DNA from: Sandaracinobacteroides saxicola
GTDB taxonomy: Bacteria > Pseudomonadota > Alphaproteobacteria > Sphingomonadales > Sphingomonadaceae
Reading direction: 5' to 3'
Length of the DNA stretch: 64,000 nt
Assembly (NCBI RefSeq): GCF_014117445.1
Contig: NZ_CP059851.1
Coordinates: 1,054,001 to 1,118,000 of the forward strand
Position 1 is the first letter of the stretch. Every line of letters begins with the position of its first letter. Positions 17,143-26,067 of the stretch are shown here, in pieces. The translations under genes and the position numbers were made by a program. Under the pieces are notes generated by a model, which worked only from the letters and a program-made list of their open reading frames with translations, searched no databases and was not told the origin of the DNA.

Positions 17143-17913
17143 ATGTCGGCGCCGCATGTCATCGTCTTTGCCAATGAGAAGGGGGGGTCGGGGAAATCCA
17201 CCAGCGCCGTGCATGTGGCGGTGGCGCTGTTGACGCTGGGGCATGAGGTGGCCGCGGTCGATCTCGATTCGCGGCAGCGGACGACGGCGCGGTACATGGA
17301 GAATCGGGCGGACTATGCCCGGCGCAAGGGGCTGGCGCTGGCGGTGCCGCCGGTGCGGGTGCTGGAGGAGGGCGACGAGGCGGGGCTGGCGGCAGCGATC
17401 GAGGGTGCGCCGCGGTTCCTGATTGTCGACACGCCGGGGCGTGATTCGGCGCTGGCGGTCAAGGCGATCGCGCGGGCGGATACGCTGGTGACGCCGATCA
17501 ACGACAGTTTCATCGATTTCGACCTGATCGGGCAGGTGGATGCGGAAACCTACAAGGTGAAGCGCCCGGGATTCTATGCCGAGCTGGTGTGGAAGGCGCG
17601 GCAGGCGCGGGCCAAGGCCGATGGCGGCAGCGTCGACTGGGTGGTGTTGCGCAACCGTCTGTCGAGCCTGGAGGCGCGGAACCGGAAGCGCGTGGGCGCC
17701 GCGCTCAACGAGCTGTCGAAGCGGATCGGCTTCCGGGTGGCGCCGGGGCTTTCCGAGCGGGTGATCTATCGCGAGCTGTTTCCGCGCGGGCTGACACTGC
17801 TGGACATGGCGGCGCTGGAGGATGTGTCGGTCAGCCATGTCGCGGCGCGGGCGGAGCTGCGGGCGCTGGTGGAGGCGCTGGCGTTGCCGGCGCTGATGCG
17901 GGCGGCGGCCTGA
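17143..17913 (+). CDS. mipZ: MipZ-type division-plane positioning ATPase
   Basis: 256-residue ParA/MinD-superfamily ATPase. It has the deviant Walker A ANEKGGSGKSTSAVHVAVAL, the switch/Walker B DLDSRQRTTARYMENR (very close to Caulobacter MipZ) and IVDTPGRDS. MipZ forms a gradient from the ParB-bound pole and blocks FtsZ assembly except at midcell, as established in Caulobacter. The second half contains RNRLSSLEARNRKR, also typical of MipZ. ATG 17143 is chosen because the conserved SAPHVIVFANEK follows directly. It overlaps the J-protein gene (TGATG), so the two are coupled; a functional link between them is not established. Confidence 0.92.
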   Translation: MSAPHVIVFANEKGGSGKSTSAVHVAVALLTLGHEVAAVDLDSRQRTTARYMENRADYARRKGLALAVPPVRVLEEGDEAGLAAAIEGAPRFLIVDTPGRDSALAVKAIARADTLVTPINDSFIDFDLIGQVDAETYKVKRPGFYAELVWKARQARAKADGGSVDWVVLRNRLSSLEARNRKRVGAALNELSKRIGFRVAPGLSERVIYRELFPRGLTLLDMAALEDVSVSHVAARAELRALVEALALPALMRAAA

Positions 17914-18305
17914 TGGGGGCGTTCGCGCTGTTGCTGGCGGCCGGTGCGCTGGTGCTGGCGCTGACCGGGCGGTTGAAGCGCGATGGCTGGCGCTGGGTGG
18001 GGGGTGCGCTGGGGGCGCTGCTGACCGGCGAGCTGTTCGTGAAGGGGCAGTTCATTCCGGCCGCGCTGGTCGCGGTGTTGACCGCCTGGTGGGTTTGGCG
18101 CGACGGCCTGCGCCGCAAAGTGGCGACCTTGCCGATGGACGAGATGGAAGCGCGCAACATTTTGGGGGTGGGGCCGTTTGCAGCCGACGCCGAGATCATC
18201 GCGGCGCATCGCCGATTGATCAGCGGCGTGCACCCCGATCGCGGGGGTAGCGCAGAGCTGGCGCGCCGGGTTAACGCGGCGCGCGACCGATTGTTGAGAA
18301 AGTGA
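17913..18305 (+). CDS. Membrane-anchored J-domain protein
   Basis: 130 residues. Two hydrophobic segments (about 2-20 and 28-60) precede a C-terminal J-like domain (about 72-130) with the diagnostic HPD in [19 protein letters not shown]. The layout, membrane anchor first and J-domain last, resembles the TIM14/Pam18-like proteins of alphaproteobacteria. It would recruit DnaK to the inner-membrane surface. The J-domain is short and its helix I is weak by eye, but the HPD loop is intact. It is joined to mipZ upstream and to pgmG downstream by overlapping stop/start codons. Confidence 0.85.
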   Translation: MGAFALLLAAGALVLALTGRLKRDGWRWVGGALGALLTGELFVKGQFIPAALVAVLTAWWVWRDGLRRKVATLPMDEMEARNILGVGPFAADAEIIAAHRRLISGVHPDRGGSAELARRVNAARDRLLRK

Positions 18306-19690
18306 CCCTTGTGAACCATCAGTTCCATCCGACCAGCCTTCGCGAATATGATATCAGGGGGATCGTGGGCGATACGCTGACCGAGGCGGATGCCTGGGCG
18401 ATCGGGCGCGGGTTCGGGACGGTGATTGCCCGCGCCGGCGGGCGGACGGTGGCGGTGGGCTATGACGGCCGGCTGTCCTCGCCACCGCTGGAGGCGGCGC
18501 TGGTGCGCGGGTTGAACGAGAGCGGCGTGGATGCCGTGCGCGTGGGGCTGGGGCCGACGCCGATGCTGTATTTCAGCGTCTATGAGCTGGGTTGCGACGG
18601 TGGCGTGATGATCACCGGCAGCCACAATCCGCCCGATTACAACGGCTTCAAGATGATGCTGAAGGACCGGCCCTTCTTTGGCGCGGACATTCGCGCCTTG
18701 GGGGAGGCGGCGGCGGCGGGCGATTGGGAGGCCGGGTCGGGATCGTCGCGGGCGCATCGCATCTTCGAGCGCTATGTGGCGCGGTTGGTGGAGGATTTCC
18801 GGGGTGGCGCGTTCCGCGTCGGCTGGGATTGCGGCAATGGCGCGGCGGGGCCGGCGGTGCAGGCGCTGGTGGCGATGCTGCCGGGCGAGCATCATGTGCT
18901 GTTCGCCGAGATCGACGGTGCCTTTCCCAACCACCATCCCGACCCGACCGAGGAGAAGAATCTGGCCGACCTGAAGCGGCTGGTGGCGGAGAAGGGCCTG
19001 GATTTCGGTATCGCCTTTGACGGTGATGGCGACCGGATCGGCGCCATCGATGGCGAGGGCCGGGTGGTGTGGGGTGACCAGTTGCTGGGCATATTGGCCG
19101 AACCGGTGCTGCGCGAGCTGCCCGGCGCGACCATCATCGCCGACGTGAAGGCGAGCAAGGCGCTGTATGACCGGGTGGCGGAACTGGGCGGGCGGCCGCT
19201 GATGTGGAAAACCGGGCACAGCCTGATCAAGGCGAAGATGAAGGAGGAGGATTGCCCGCTGGCCGGCGAGATGAGCGGCCATATCTTCTTCAAGCATCGT
19301 TGGTATGGGTTTGACGATGCGCTCTATGCCGCGGTGCGGCTGATCGAGGCGGTGCATGGACTGGGCGGCTCGCTGACGGCGCTGAAATCGGCGATGCCCG
19401 CCATCGTGAACACGCCGGAGATGCGCTTCCCGTGCAGCGAGACGCGGAAGTTCGCGGTGGTGGACGAAGTGCTGGCGCGGTTGCGCGCGGACGGTGCCGA
19501 TGTGAACGATACCGATGGCGCGCGGGTGACGACGGTGGACGGCTGGTGGTTGCTTCGCGCCTCGAACACGCAGGATGTGCTGGTGGCGCGCGCGGAGGCG
19601 GCGGACGAGGCGGCGCTGGCGCGGCTGACGGCGGCGATCGACGCGCAACTGGCGCTGTCGGGGGTGGAGCGCGTGATCGCCGGGCACTGA
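18302..19690 (+). CDS. pgmG: Phosphoglucomutase/phosphomannomutase (PgmG type)
   Basis: 462-residue alpha-D-phosphohexomutase interconverting hexose-1- and hexose-6-phosphates; it feeds both UDP-glucose and GDP-mannose synthesis. Motifs in order: FREYDIRG-like SLREYDIRG, the phosphoserine loop [14 protein letters not shown], the metal-binding [10 protein letters not shown], the sugar-binding GEMSGHIFF and the phosphate-binding RASNTQD near the C-terminus. The related sphingomonad gene pgmG serves both mutase reactions in exopolysaccharide production. It probably supplies mannose-1-phosphate to manC about 4 kb downstream. Start is GTG 18302 (overlapping the previous stop) or GTG 18311; the difference is three residues. 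Confidence 0.93.
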   Translation: MTLVNHQFHPTSLREYDIRGIVGDTLTEADAWAIGRGFGTVIARAGGRTVAVGYDGRLSSPPLEAALVRGLNESGVDAVRVGLGPTPMLYFSVYELGCDGGVMITGSHNPPDYNGFKMMLKDRPFFGADIRALGEAAAAGDWEAGSGSSRAHRIFERYVARLVEDFRGGAFRVGWDCGNGAAGPAVQALVAMLPGEHHVLFAEIDGAFPNHHPDPTEEKNLADLKRLVAEKGLDFGIAFDGDGDRIGAIDGEGRVVWGDQLLGILAEPVLRELPGATIIADVKASKALYDRVAELGGRPLMWKTGHSLIKAKMKEEDCPLAGEMSGHIFFKHRWYGFDDALYAAVRLIEAVHGLGGSLTALKSAMPAIVNTPEMRFPCSETRKFAVVDEVLARLRADGADVNDTDGARVTTVDGWWLLRASNTQDVLVARAEAADEAALARLTAAIDAQLALSGVERVIAGH

Positions 19691-19691
19691 T

Positions 19692-19707
19692 TTGCTGCAC
19701 TGCACAA
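19692..19707. promoter_or_regulatory. Putative PhaR-type operator, distal site
   Basis: The sequence TTGCTGCACTGCACAA begins just after the pgmG stop. It contains TGCA-C-TGCA, and apart from the central base it is the reverse complement of the site at 19740-19755. TGC-rich sites of this kind upstream of phasin genes are the known targets of PhaR, the PHA-responsive repressor of alphaproteobacteria. It lies just upstream of the predicted -35 element. Assignment to PhaR is inference from the motif and the downstream gene; no phaR gene is in the window. Confidence 0.6.
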
Positions 19708-19714
19708 AGGCCTC

Positions 19715-19743
19715 TTGAAAAGTGTTTTGCTGCGCATTATTGT
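19715..19743 (+). promoter_or_regulatory. Predicted sigma-70-type promoter of the phasin gene
   Basis: TTGAAA at 19715-19720 and TATTGT at 19738-19743 are separated by 17 bases, a good housekeeping-type promoter for this genome. The expected start of transcription falls near 19750, about 25 bases before the phasin ATG. The downstream operator-like site overlaps the -10 element and start region, so a bound repressor would block polymerase. Confidence 0.55.
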
Positions 19744-19755
19744 GCAATGCAGCAA
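19740..19755. promoter_or_regulatory. Putative PhaR-type operator, proximal site
   Basis: The sequence TTGTGCAATGCAGCAA overlaps the predicted -10 region. It is the reverse complement of the distal site except at the centre base. It also forms the right half of a looser inverted repeat with TTTTGCTGC (19725-19733) and GCAGCAAAA (19749-19757). Position and symmetry fit repression by PhaR, released when PHA granules titrate the protein. Confidence 0.6.
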
Positions 19756-19774
19756 AACACAGGAGTGCGTGCAG

Positions 19775-20479
19775 ATGGCAAGCAAAGCGACGACGACCCC
19801 CGCCCCGAAGGCGGACATGACCCCGAAGGCTGATATGGCCCCGAAGACGGTGGCGCCGAAGATCGAAGCGCCCAAGGTTGAAGCGCCGAAGATCGAAACG
19901 CCGGTGGTGGTGACTGCGCCGGTTGCGGCGACGGTTGAAACCCCGACGCTGAAGACGGTGGTCGAGGATGTGAAGGCGGTTGCGGCGGATGTCGCGACGC
20001 TGGGCAAGACCGCGGTGGCCGATGCGGCCGCCAAGGGCAAGACCGCCGCGGCGGATGTGGTGGAAGCTGGCAAGGAACAGGCCGAGACGCTGCGCGTGAA
20101 GGCCAAGGACATGATGGAGAAGAGCATGAAGACGATGAGCGACGTGACCGAGTTCACCAAGGGCAATGTCGAAGCGATGGTCGCCTCGGCCAAGGCGGCG
20201 GCTGCGGGTGCCGAAACCATCGGTTCGATGGTGGTCGAGCATGGCAAGGCCCGTTTCGAGGAAACCACCAGCGCGGTGAAGTCCCTGAGCGGTGTGAAGA
20301 CCCCGACCGAGCTGTTCGAGCTGAACAACCGCTATGTGAAGACGCAGTTCGACCACACGGTCGCCTTCTGGTCCAAGATGAGCGAAACCATGCTGAAGGT
20401 GGCGGGTGACGTCGCCCAGCCGCTCAGCAGCCGCATGGCGCTGGCTGGCGAGCAGGTGAAGGGCGTGTTCGCGCGCTGA
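19775..20479 (+). CDS. Phasin family PHA granule-associated protein
   Basis: 234 residues. The N-terminal 60 residues are a Pro/Ala/Lys-rich stretch with degenerate repeats of the kind APKIEAPKVEAP; the rest is amphipathic helix with a phasin-like core (ELFELNNRYVKTQFDHTVAF, then SETMLKVAGDVAQPLSSR). Phasins coat polyhydroxyalkanoate granules and control their size and number. ATG 19775 has AGGAG nine bases upstream; an earlier in-frame start at 19715 lies within the predicted promoter. The gene is monocistronic: promoter and operator-like sites in front, terminator directly behind. Codon use looks more biased than its neighbours (many AAG, GTG and GCC), as expected for an abundant protein. 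Confidence 0.88.
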   Translation: MASKATTTPAPKADMTPKADMAPKTVAPKIEAPKVEAPKIETPVVVTAPVAATVETPTLKTVVEDVKAVAADVATLGKTAVADAAAKGKTAAADVVEAGKEQAETLRVKAKDMMEKSMKTMSDVTEFTKGNVEAMVASAKAAAAGAETIGSMVVEHGKARFEETTSAVKSLSGVKTPTELFELNNRYVKTQFDHTVAFWSKMSETMLKVAGDVAQPLSSRMALAGEQVKGVFAR

Positions 20480-20506
20480 ACCGACGCCGACAAGGCTGAT
20501 GAAAAC

Positions 20507-20536
20507 AGGCGGCGGGGGTGACCTCGCCGCCTTTTT
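20507..20536 (+). terminator. Rho-independent terminator of the phasin gene
   Basis: An eight-base perfect stem AGGCGGCG (20507-20514) and CGCCGCCT (20525-20532) with a ten-base loop runs into a T tract (20532-20536). It lies 28 bases after the phasin stop and about 30 bases before putA, so the phasin is transcribed as a single gene. It is the clearest intrinsic terminator in the window. Confidence 0.85.
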
Positions 20537-20566
20537 CTCGGGCGCCGCTGCGGCTATGACGCCGGC

Positions 20567-23500
20567 ATGATCGTAACATCTGATACCATGCGCGAGCTGT
20601 ATCGCGCCCCTGAACCCGATGTGCTGGCGGCGTTGCTGCCCGATGCCATGCTGGACGCGCCGACGCGCAAGGCGGTGCTGGTGCGCGCCGGCGGGTTGCT
20701 GGCGGATCTGCGCGCGGCGGCGGTCGATGGCTGGGTGAACCGCTTTCTGCAGCAGTATCGGTTGAACACCGAGGAAGGGATCGCGCTCCTGAGCCTGGCG
20801 GAGGCGTTCCTGCGGGTGCCCGACGCCGACACCGCCGATGCGCTGATCCGCGACAAGCTGGGGATGGCGAACTGGGCGGAGCACAGCGGGCAGAGCGATT
20901 CGGCGCTGGTCAACAGCGCGACCTGGGGCCTGGTGATCACGCGGGCGCTGGTGAAGGAGGGCGAGGGCGGCGGCGTGCTGGGGCGGCTGGTGGCGCGCGC
21001 CGGGGAACCGTTCGTGCGGACGGCGGTGGGCGCGGCGATGCGGGTGATGGCGCAGCTGTTCGTGATGGGACGGAACATCGCCGAGGCGCTGGAGCGGATG
21101 GAGGCGAAGGAGAATCGCGGCTTCAACGCCAGTTTCGACATGCTGGGCGAGGCGGCGCGGACGGCGGAGGATGCGGAACGCTATTTCGCGGCCTATGGGC
21201 ACGCGGTCGCGGCGGTGGGCAAGGCGGGCAACCGGGCGGCGCACAGCGTTTCGGTGAAGCTGTCGGCGCTGCATCCGCGTTATGAGACGGCGCGGGCGGG
21301 GGCGTGCGTGCCGGCGCTGACCGACATGCTGCGGACGCTGGCGCGGGCGGCGGCGGCGGCCAATGTGGGCCTGACGGTGGATGCCGAGGAGAGCGAGCGG
21401 CTGGTGATGTCACTGGAGATCATCGCCGGGGTGGCAGACGACCCGGCGCTGCGCGGCTGGGACGGGCTGGGGATGGCGGTGCAGGCCTATGGCAAGCGGG
21501 CGGCCGCGGTGGTGGACTGGGCGGCGGAGACCGCGCGGCAGAGCGGCCGGCGCATGACGGTGCGCCTGGTGAAGGGCGCCTATTGGGACAGTGAGATCAA
21601 GCGGACGCAGGAAGCGGGCCTGAGCGACTATCCGCTGTTCACGCGGAAGGCGGCGACCGATGTCAGCTACCTTGCCTGCGCCAGGCGGATGCTGGCGGCG
21701 GACAGCCTGTTTCCGGCCTTTGCCAGCCACAATGCCCTGACGGTCGCGACCATCCTGCAATGGGCAGGTGGACGGCGGGATTTCGAATTCCAGCGGCTGC
21801 ATGGGATGGGTGCCGGGCTGTATGAGCGCTTGGTGGCGGAGGAAGGTTATGCCTGCCGGCTCTACGCGCCGGTGGGGGGGCATCGCGACCTGCTTGCCTA
21901 TCTGGTGCGGCGGCTGCTGGAAAATGGCGCCAACAGCAGCTTCGTGCACCAGCTGGCGGATCGCAGCCTGAGCGATGCCGAGCTGCTCGCGGATCCGGCG
22001 GCGAAGATCGCCGGGGTGGGCGGCGCGCGGCATCCGGCGATCCCGCTGCCGGCGGACCTGTTTCCGGGGCGGCGCAATTCGGCGGGCCTGGACCTGGCCG
22101 AAGCCGATACGCTGGCGGCGACGGTGGCCGCTGTGCGGGCAGCGGGACCGGTCCATGCCGTGCCGCTGACGCGCGGCGTGGTGGCGGGGCAGGGGCGGCT
22201 GGTGGTGAACCCCGCGCGGCCGGAGGAGACGGTCGGGAGCGTCGTGGAGGCGGATGCGGCGCTGGTGGCGCGGGCGGTCGAGGCGGCGGCGCGGGCGGCG
22301 CCGGGTTGGGATGCGACGCCGGTCGAGGCGCGGGCGCGGATGCTGGAAGCCTGGGGCGATGCCATCGAGGCGGATCGCGATGGGCTGCTGGCGCTGCTGG
22401 TGAAGGAGGCCGGCAAGACGCTGGGGGATGCGGTGGCCGACCTGCGCGAGGCGGTGGACTTCTGCCGCTATTACGCGGTGCGGGCGCGGCTGGATTTTGC
22501 TGAGGTGGCGCTGCCGGGGCCGACAGGGGAGGCGAACAGCCTGCGGCTGGCGGGGCGGGGCGTCTATGCGGCGATCGCGCCGTGGAACTTTCCGCTGGCG
22601 ATTTTCGTGGGACAGGTGGCGGCGGCGCTGGTGGCGGGCAATGCCGTGTTGGCGAAGCCGGCGCCGCAGACGCCGCTGGTGGCGTTTCGTGCCGTGCAGC
22701 TGGCGCATGAAGCCGGCGTGCCGGCGGATGTGCTGCATTTCCTGCCGGGCGGTGGCGAGGTGGGCGGGCGAATCGTGGCGGATGCGCGGGTGGCTGGCGT
22801 GGTGTTCACCGGCTCGACCGCGACGGCGAGGACAATCGCGCGGGCGCTGCTGGCCGATGACGCCCGCCCGCTGGTGCCCTTGATCGCGGAGACCGGTGGC
22901 ATCAACGCCATGATCGTCGATTCGACGGCGCTGCCGGAGCAGGTCGTGGCGGATGTGGTGACCTCGGCGTTCCGCAGTGCCGGGCAGCGCTGCTCGGCGT
23001 TGCGGCTGTTGTGCGTGCAGGCCGAGGTGTCGGAGGGCATCATCGCCATGCTGAAAGGCGCGATGGACCTGTTGCGGGTGGGTGATCCGGCCGATCCGGC
23101 AACCGATGTGGGGCCGGTGATCGATGCCGCCGCCGCGGCGAAGCTGAATGCCTATCGGGAGCGGATGCGCGGGCGCTGGCTGCACAGCCTGGCGGTGCCG
23201 GAGGTCGGGCATTTCGTGGCGCCGACGCTGATCGGGATCGATGCGGTCGATGCGCTCGATGCCGAATGGTTCGGGCCGCTGCTGCATGTCTGCGCCTGGC
23301 GTGCGGGGGAGCTGGAGGCGCTGGTGACGCGGCTGAATGCAAAGGGTTACGGGCTGACCATGGGGTTGCACAGCCGGATCGCGGGGGTGGCGGACCGGGT
23401 GCGGGCGGCGGCGAAGGTGGGCAATCTCTATGTCAACCGCAGCATGATCGGCGCGGTTGTGGGCGCGCAGCCGTTCGGCGGTGAGGGGCTGAGCGGGACC

Positions 23501-23614
23501 GGGCCGAAGGCGGGCGGGCCGCATTACCTGCCGCGTTTCGCCGTGGAACGGACGGTGAGTGTCGATACCACCAGCGCCGGCGGCAATGCCAGCCTGCTGT
23601 CGATTGAAGATTGA
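20567..23614 (+). CDS. putA: Bifunctional proline dehydrogenase / L-glutamate-gamma-semialdehyde dehydrogenase
   Basis: 1015 residues. PutA oxidises proline to glutamate in two steps. The FAD-dependent proline dehydrogenase barrel covers about 60-480: SVKLSALHPRYE, DAEESERLV, VRLVKGAYWDSEIKR, EFQRLHGMG. The NAD-dependent aldehyde dehydrogenase covers about 540-1000: catalytic Cys in SAGQRCSALRL, general-base Glu in LIAETGGIN, substrate-binding APWNFPLAIF. It lacks the N-terminal ribbon-helix-helix of enteric trifunctional PutA, so it cannot autoregulate in that way; no Lrp/AsnC-type regulator is adjacent. Start is ATG 20567, with ATG 20588 as an alternative. It stands alone between the phasin terminator and manC. 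Confidence 0.96.
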   Translation: MIVTSDTMRELYRAPEPDVLAALLPDAMLDAPTRKAVLVRAGGLLADLRAAAVDGWVNRFLQQYRLNTEEGIALLSLAEAFLRVPDADTADALIRDKLGMANWAEHSGQSDSALVNSATWGLVITRALVKEGEGGGVLGRLVARAGEPFVRTAVGAAMRVMAQLFVMGRNIAEALERMEAKENRGFNASFDMLGEAARTAEDAERYFAAYGHAVAAVGKAGNRAAHSVSVKLSALHPRYETARAGACVPALTDMLRTLARAAAAANVGLTVDAEESERLVMSLEIIAGVADDPALRGWDGLGMAVQAYGKRAAAVVDWAAETARQSGRRMTVRLVKGAYWDSEIKRTQEAGLSDYPLFTRKAATDVSYLACARRMLAADSLFPAFASHNALTVATILQWAGGRRDFEFQRLHGMGAGLYERLVAEEGYACRLYAPVGGHRDLLAYLVRRLLENGANSSFVHQLADRSLSDAELLADPAAKIAGVGGARHPAIPLPADLFPGRRNSAGLDLAEADTLAATVAAVRAAGPVHAVPLTRGVVAGQGRLVVNPARPEETVGSVVEADAALVARAVEAAARAAPGWDATPVEARARMLEAWGDAIEADRDGLLALLVKEAGKTLGDAVADLREAVDFCRYYAVRARLDFAEVALPGPTGEANSLRLAGRGVYAAIAPWNFPLAIFVGQVAAALVAGNAVLAKPAPQTPLVAFRAVQLAHEAGVPADVLHFLPGGGEVGGRIVADARVAGVVFTGSTATARTIARALLADDARPLVPLIAETGGINAMIVDSTALPEQVVADVVTSAFRSAGQRCSALRLLCVQAEVSEGIIAMLKGAMDLLRVGDPADPATDVGPVIDAAAAAKLNAYRERMRGRWLHSLAVPEVGHFVAPTLIGIDAVDALDAEWFGPLLHVCAWRAGELEALVTRLNAKGYGLTMGLHSRIAGVADRVRAAAKVGNLYVNRSMIGAVVGAQPFGGEGLSGTGPKAGGPHYLPRFAVERTVSVDTTSAGGNASLLSIED

Positions 23615-23665
23615 GGCAGGCTGTGCCAAGGGCCGCGCGGCGGTCAACAGGCGCGGGAGTATTGT

Positions 23666-25096
23666 GTGAGTGAGATTGTTCCGGTGTTGTTGTCCGGAGG
23701 GTCGGGCACGCGGCTGTGGCCGCTGTCGCGCGCCGATGTGCCCAAGCAGTTGCAGGCGGTGGCGCATGAGCGCACCATGTTGCAGGCGACGGCGTTGCGC
23801 GTCGCCGATGGCGCGGCGCCGATCGTGGTGGCCGGCGACGCCCACCGCTATCTGGTGAGCGAGCAGTTGCTGGGCGTGGGGGTGATGCCGGCGGTGGTGA
23901 TCCTGGAGCCGGAGGGACGCAACACGGCGCCTGCGATCGCGCTGGCGGCGCAGCATCTGGCGGCGGCGGGACGGGGCGCGGCATTGATGCTGGTGATGCC
24001 GTCCGACCATCTGATCACCGACGAGGCGGCGTTCCGGGCGGCGATCGCCACCGCGGCGGCGGCGGCCGCGGACGGCAGCCTGGTGACGTTCGGCATCACG
24101 CCGACCGAGGCGGCGACCGGCTATGGCTATATCCGGCCGGTGGAGGCGGCGGGCGCGGTGCGCCGGGTGGCGGCATTCGTGGAGAAGCCCGACGCGGCGA
24201 CGGCGGAGCAGTATCTGGCGGATGGCTATCTGTGGAACGCCGGCATCTTTTTGTTTTCGGCGGACGCCTATCTGGCGGCGCTGGACGGGGCGGCGCCGGA
24301 GATCGCGGCGCATGTGGCGCGGGCGGTGGCGGCGGGTGTGCTCGATGGCCGTTTCCTGCGGCCGGAGGCGGCGGCGTTCGCGGCCTGCCCCAGCATCAGC
24401 ATCGACTATGCCGTGATGCAGACGGCGCCGCATGTGAAGGTGGTGCCGGTGGACATGGGCTGGTCCGACGTGGGAAGTTGGGACGCGCTGTGGCGGGTGA
24501 CGGTGCCGGACGCGGAGGGCAATGTGGTGCGCGGGGCGGGGACGCTGATCGGGTGCCGGGACAGCCTGGTGCGGAACGAGAATGGGCCGTTCGTGGCGGC
24601 ACTGGGGCTGGATGACATGATCGTGGTCTCCACGCCCGACGCGGTGATGATCGCGCCGCGCAACCGCGCCGAGGACATCAAGCTGCTGGTCGATGCCATC
24701 CATGCCCAGGGGCTGGACCTGGCGAAGGCGCATGCCGAGGTGCGGCGGCCCTGGGGCAGTTACCGCAGCCTGGGCGCCGGCGAGGGGTGGCAGCTGAAGC
24801 ATATCGCAGTGAAGCCGGGGGGGCGGCTGAGCCTGCAGAGCCATGCCAAGCGCGCCGAGACCTGGGTGGTGGCGAGCGGGGAGGCGGTGGTGACGGTGGG
24901 CGACCGGGTGCTGACGCTGAATGCCGGGCAATCGGTGCACATTCCGCTGGGGGCGAAGCACCGGCTGGAAAATCCGGGCCCGGCACCGCTGGAGCTGATC
25001 GAGGTGCAGCAGGGCAGCTACCTGGGCGAGGATGACATCGTCCGGTTCGAGGACATCTATGGCCGGGCGCCGCCGCTGGCGGATGCGGCCGAATGA
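23666..25096 (+). CDS. manC: Mannose-1-phosphate guanylyltransferase / mannose-6-phosphate isomerase
   Basis: 476-residue type II bifunctional enzyme making GDP-mannose. The N-terminal nucleotidyltransferase domain has the pyrophosphorylase signature SGGSGTRLWPLSRADVPKQ (residues 10-28), VMPSDHLI and FVEKPD. The C-terminal cupin-type isomerase domain (about 350-470) has RPWGSYRSL, KHIAVKPGGRLSLQ and HRLENPG. GTG 23666 is the start, preceded by GGGAG. Its stop overlaps the galE start (ATGA). It opens the polysaccharide locus and probably feeds the Gmd-like enzyme at 32.4-33.4 kb. Phosphomannomutase activity would come from pgmG. Confidence 0.94.
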   Translation: MSEIVPVLLSGGSGTRLWPLSRADVPKQLQAVAHERTMLQATALRVADGAAPIVVAGDAHRYLVSEQLLGVGVMPAVVILEPEGRNTAPAIALAAQHLAAAGRGAALMLVMPSDHLITDEAAFRAAIATAAAAAADGSLVTFGITPTEAATGYGYIRPVEAAGAVRRVAAFVEKPDAATAEQYLADGYLWNAGIFLFSADAYLAALDGAAPEIAAHVARAVAAGVLDGRFLRPEAAAFAACPSISIDYAVMQTAPHVKVVPVDMGWSDVGSWDALWRVTVPDAEGNVVRGAGTLIGCRDSLVRNENGPFVAALGLDDMIVVSTPDAVMIAPRNRAEDIKLLVDAIHAQGLDLAKAHAEVRRPWGSYRSLGAGEGWQLKHIAVKPGGRLSLQSHAKRAETWVVASGEAVVTVGDRVLTLNAGQSVHIPLGAKHRLENPGPAPLELIEVQQGSYLGEDDIVRFEDIYGRAPPLADAAE

Positions 25097-26067
25097 TCCT
25101 GGTGACGGGCGGGGCCGGCTATATCGGCTCCCACATCGTTCTGGCGCTGCGGGATGCCGGCCGGGACGTGATGGTGCTGGACAATCTCTCGACCGGTTTC
25201 GCCGACGCGGTGCCCGATGGCGTACGGCTGGTGGAGGCCGACCTGCGTGACACGGATCGGGTGATCGAGGCGCTGCGAGGGGTGGAGGCGGTGGTGCATT
25301 GCGCCGGTTCGATCGTGGTCAATGAATCGATCGAGAAGCCGCTGGATTATTACGGGAATAATGTGTCGGCCTCGGTCAGCCTGGCGAAGGCGATGGTCGC
25401 GGCGGGGTGTCAGCGGTTGCTGTTTTCATCGACGGCGGCGGTTTATGGCCCGGTGGGTGATGCGCCGGTCAGCGAGGACGAGCCGCTGAAGCCGGCCAAC
25501 CCCTATGCGGCGTCCAAGGCCTTCGTCGAGCGCATCCTGGGGGATGCGGCGGGGCAGGGCCTGTTCGACCTGGGGGTGCTGCGGTATTTCAACGTGGCCG
25601 GGGCCGACCCGGCGGGGCGGGCGGGCCAGCGCGCGCCCGGGGCGACGCACCTGTTGAAGGTGGCGATGGCCGCGGGGCTGGGGTTGCGGCCGGCGGTCGA
25701 GGTGACGGGGACCGACTATCCGACGCGGGACGGGACGGGCGTGCGCGACTATATCCATGTCAGCGACCTGGCAGCGGCGCATGTGCTGCTGCTCGATGCG
25801 CTGGCGGCGGAGCCGGGACGACCGAGGCTCTACAATGTCGGCTATGGCCGGGGGGCTTCGGTGTTCGAAGTGCTGGCAGTGCTGGGCGACGCGCTGGGAC
25901 AGGCGGTGCCGTGGGTGGCGGCGGCGCGGCGGCCGGGCGACATGGCGAGTGTGGTGGCGGACAATGCGAGGATTTTGAAGGAGTTGGGGTGGGTGCCGCG
26001 GCATGCGGCGCTGGCGGAAATTGTGCGGGACGGGTTGGCCTGGGAGCGGCGGATGTTGCAGGGTTGA
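25093..26067 (+). CDS. galE: UDP-glucose 4-epimerase
   Basis: 324-residue extended SDR enzyme. It has the Rossmann motif VTGGAGYIGSH (residues 4-14), the catalytic Ser in LLFSSTAAVYG and the YxxxK pair in NPYAASKAF. The later TDYPTRDGTGVRDYIHV is the classic GalE signature, so UDP-Glc/UDP-Gal epimerisation is the best call rather than a generic SDR. It is translationally coupled to manC. After its stop the sequence becomes unusually AT-rich for about 110 bases before the convergent polymerase gene ends. Confidence 0.93.
   Translation: MILVTGGAGYIGSHIVLALRDAGRDVMVLDNLSTGFADAVPDGVRLVEADLRDTDRVIEALRGVEAVVHCAGSIVVNESIEKPLDYYGNNVSASVSLAKAMVAAGCQRLLFSSTAAVYGPVGDAPVSEDEPLKPANPYAASKAFVERILGDAAGQGLFDLGVLRYFNVAGADPAGRAGQRAPGATHLLKVAMAAGLGLRPAVEVTGTDYPTRDGTGVRDYIHVSDLAAAHVLLLDALAAEPGRPRLYNVGYGRGASVFEVLAVLGDALGQAVPWVAAARRPGDMASVVADNARILKELGWVPRHAALAEIVRDGLAWERRMLQG

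Noticed and set aside
17831-21274. A 1147-codon open frame on the minus strand opposite mipZ, pgmG and the phasin
   Set aside because: It is an antisense shadow: GC-rich codons leave few stops on the opposite strand. Its translation is Arg/His/Gln-rich low complexity, and the genuine genes on the other strand have full motifs.
21410-24961. A 1183-codon frame opposite putA and manC
   Set aside because: Same reason: antisense to two strongly recognised genes, low-complexity product.
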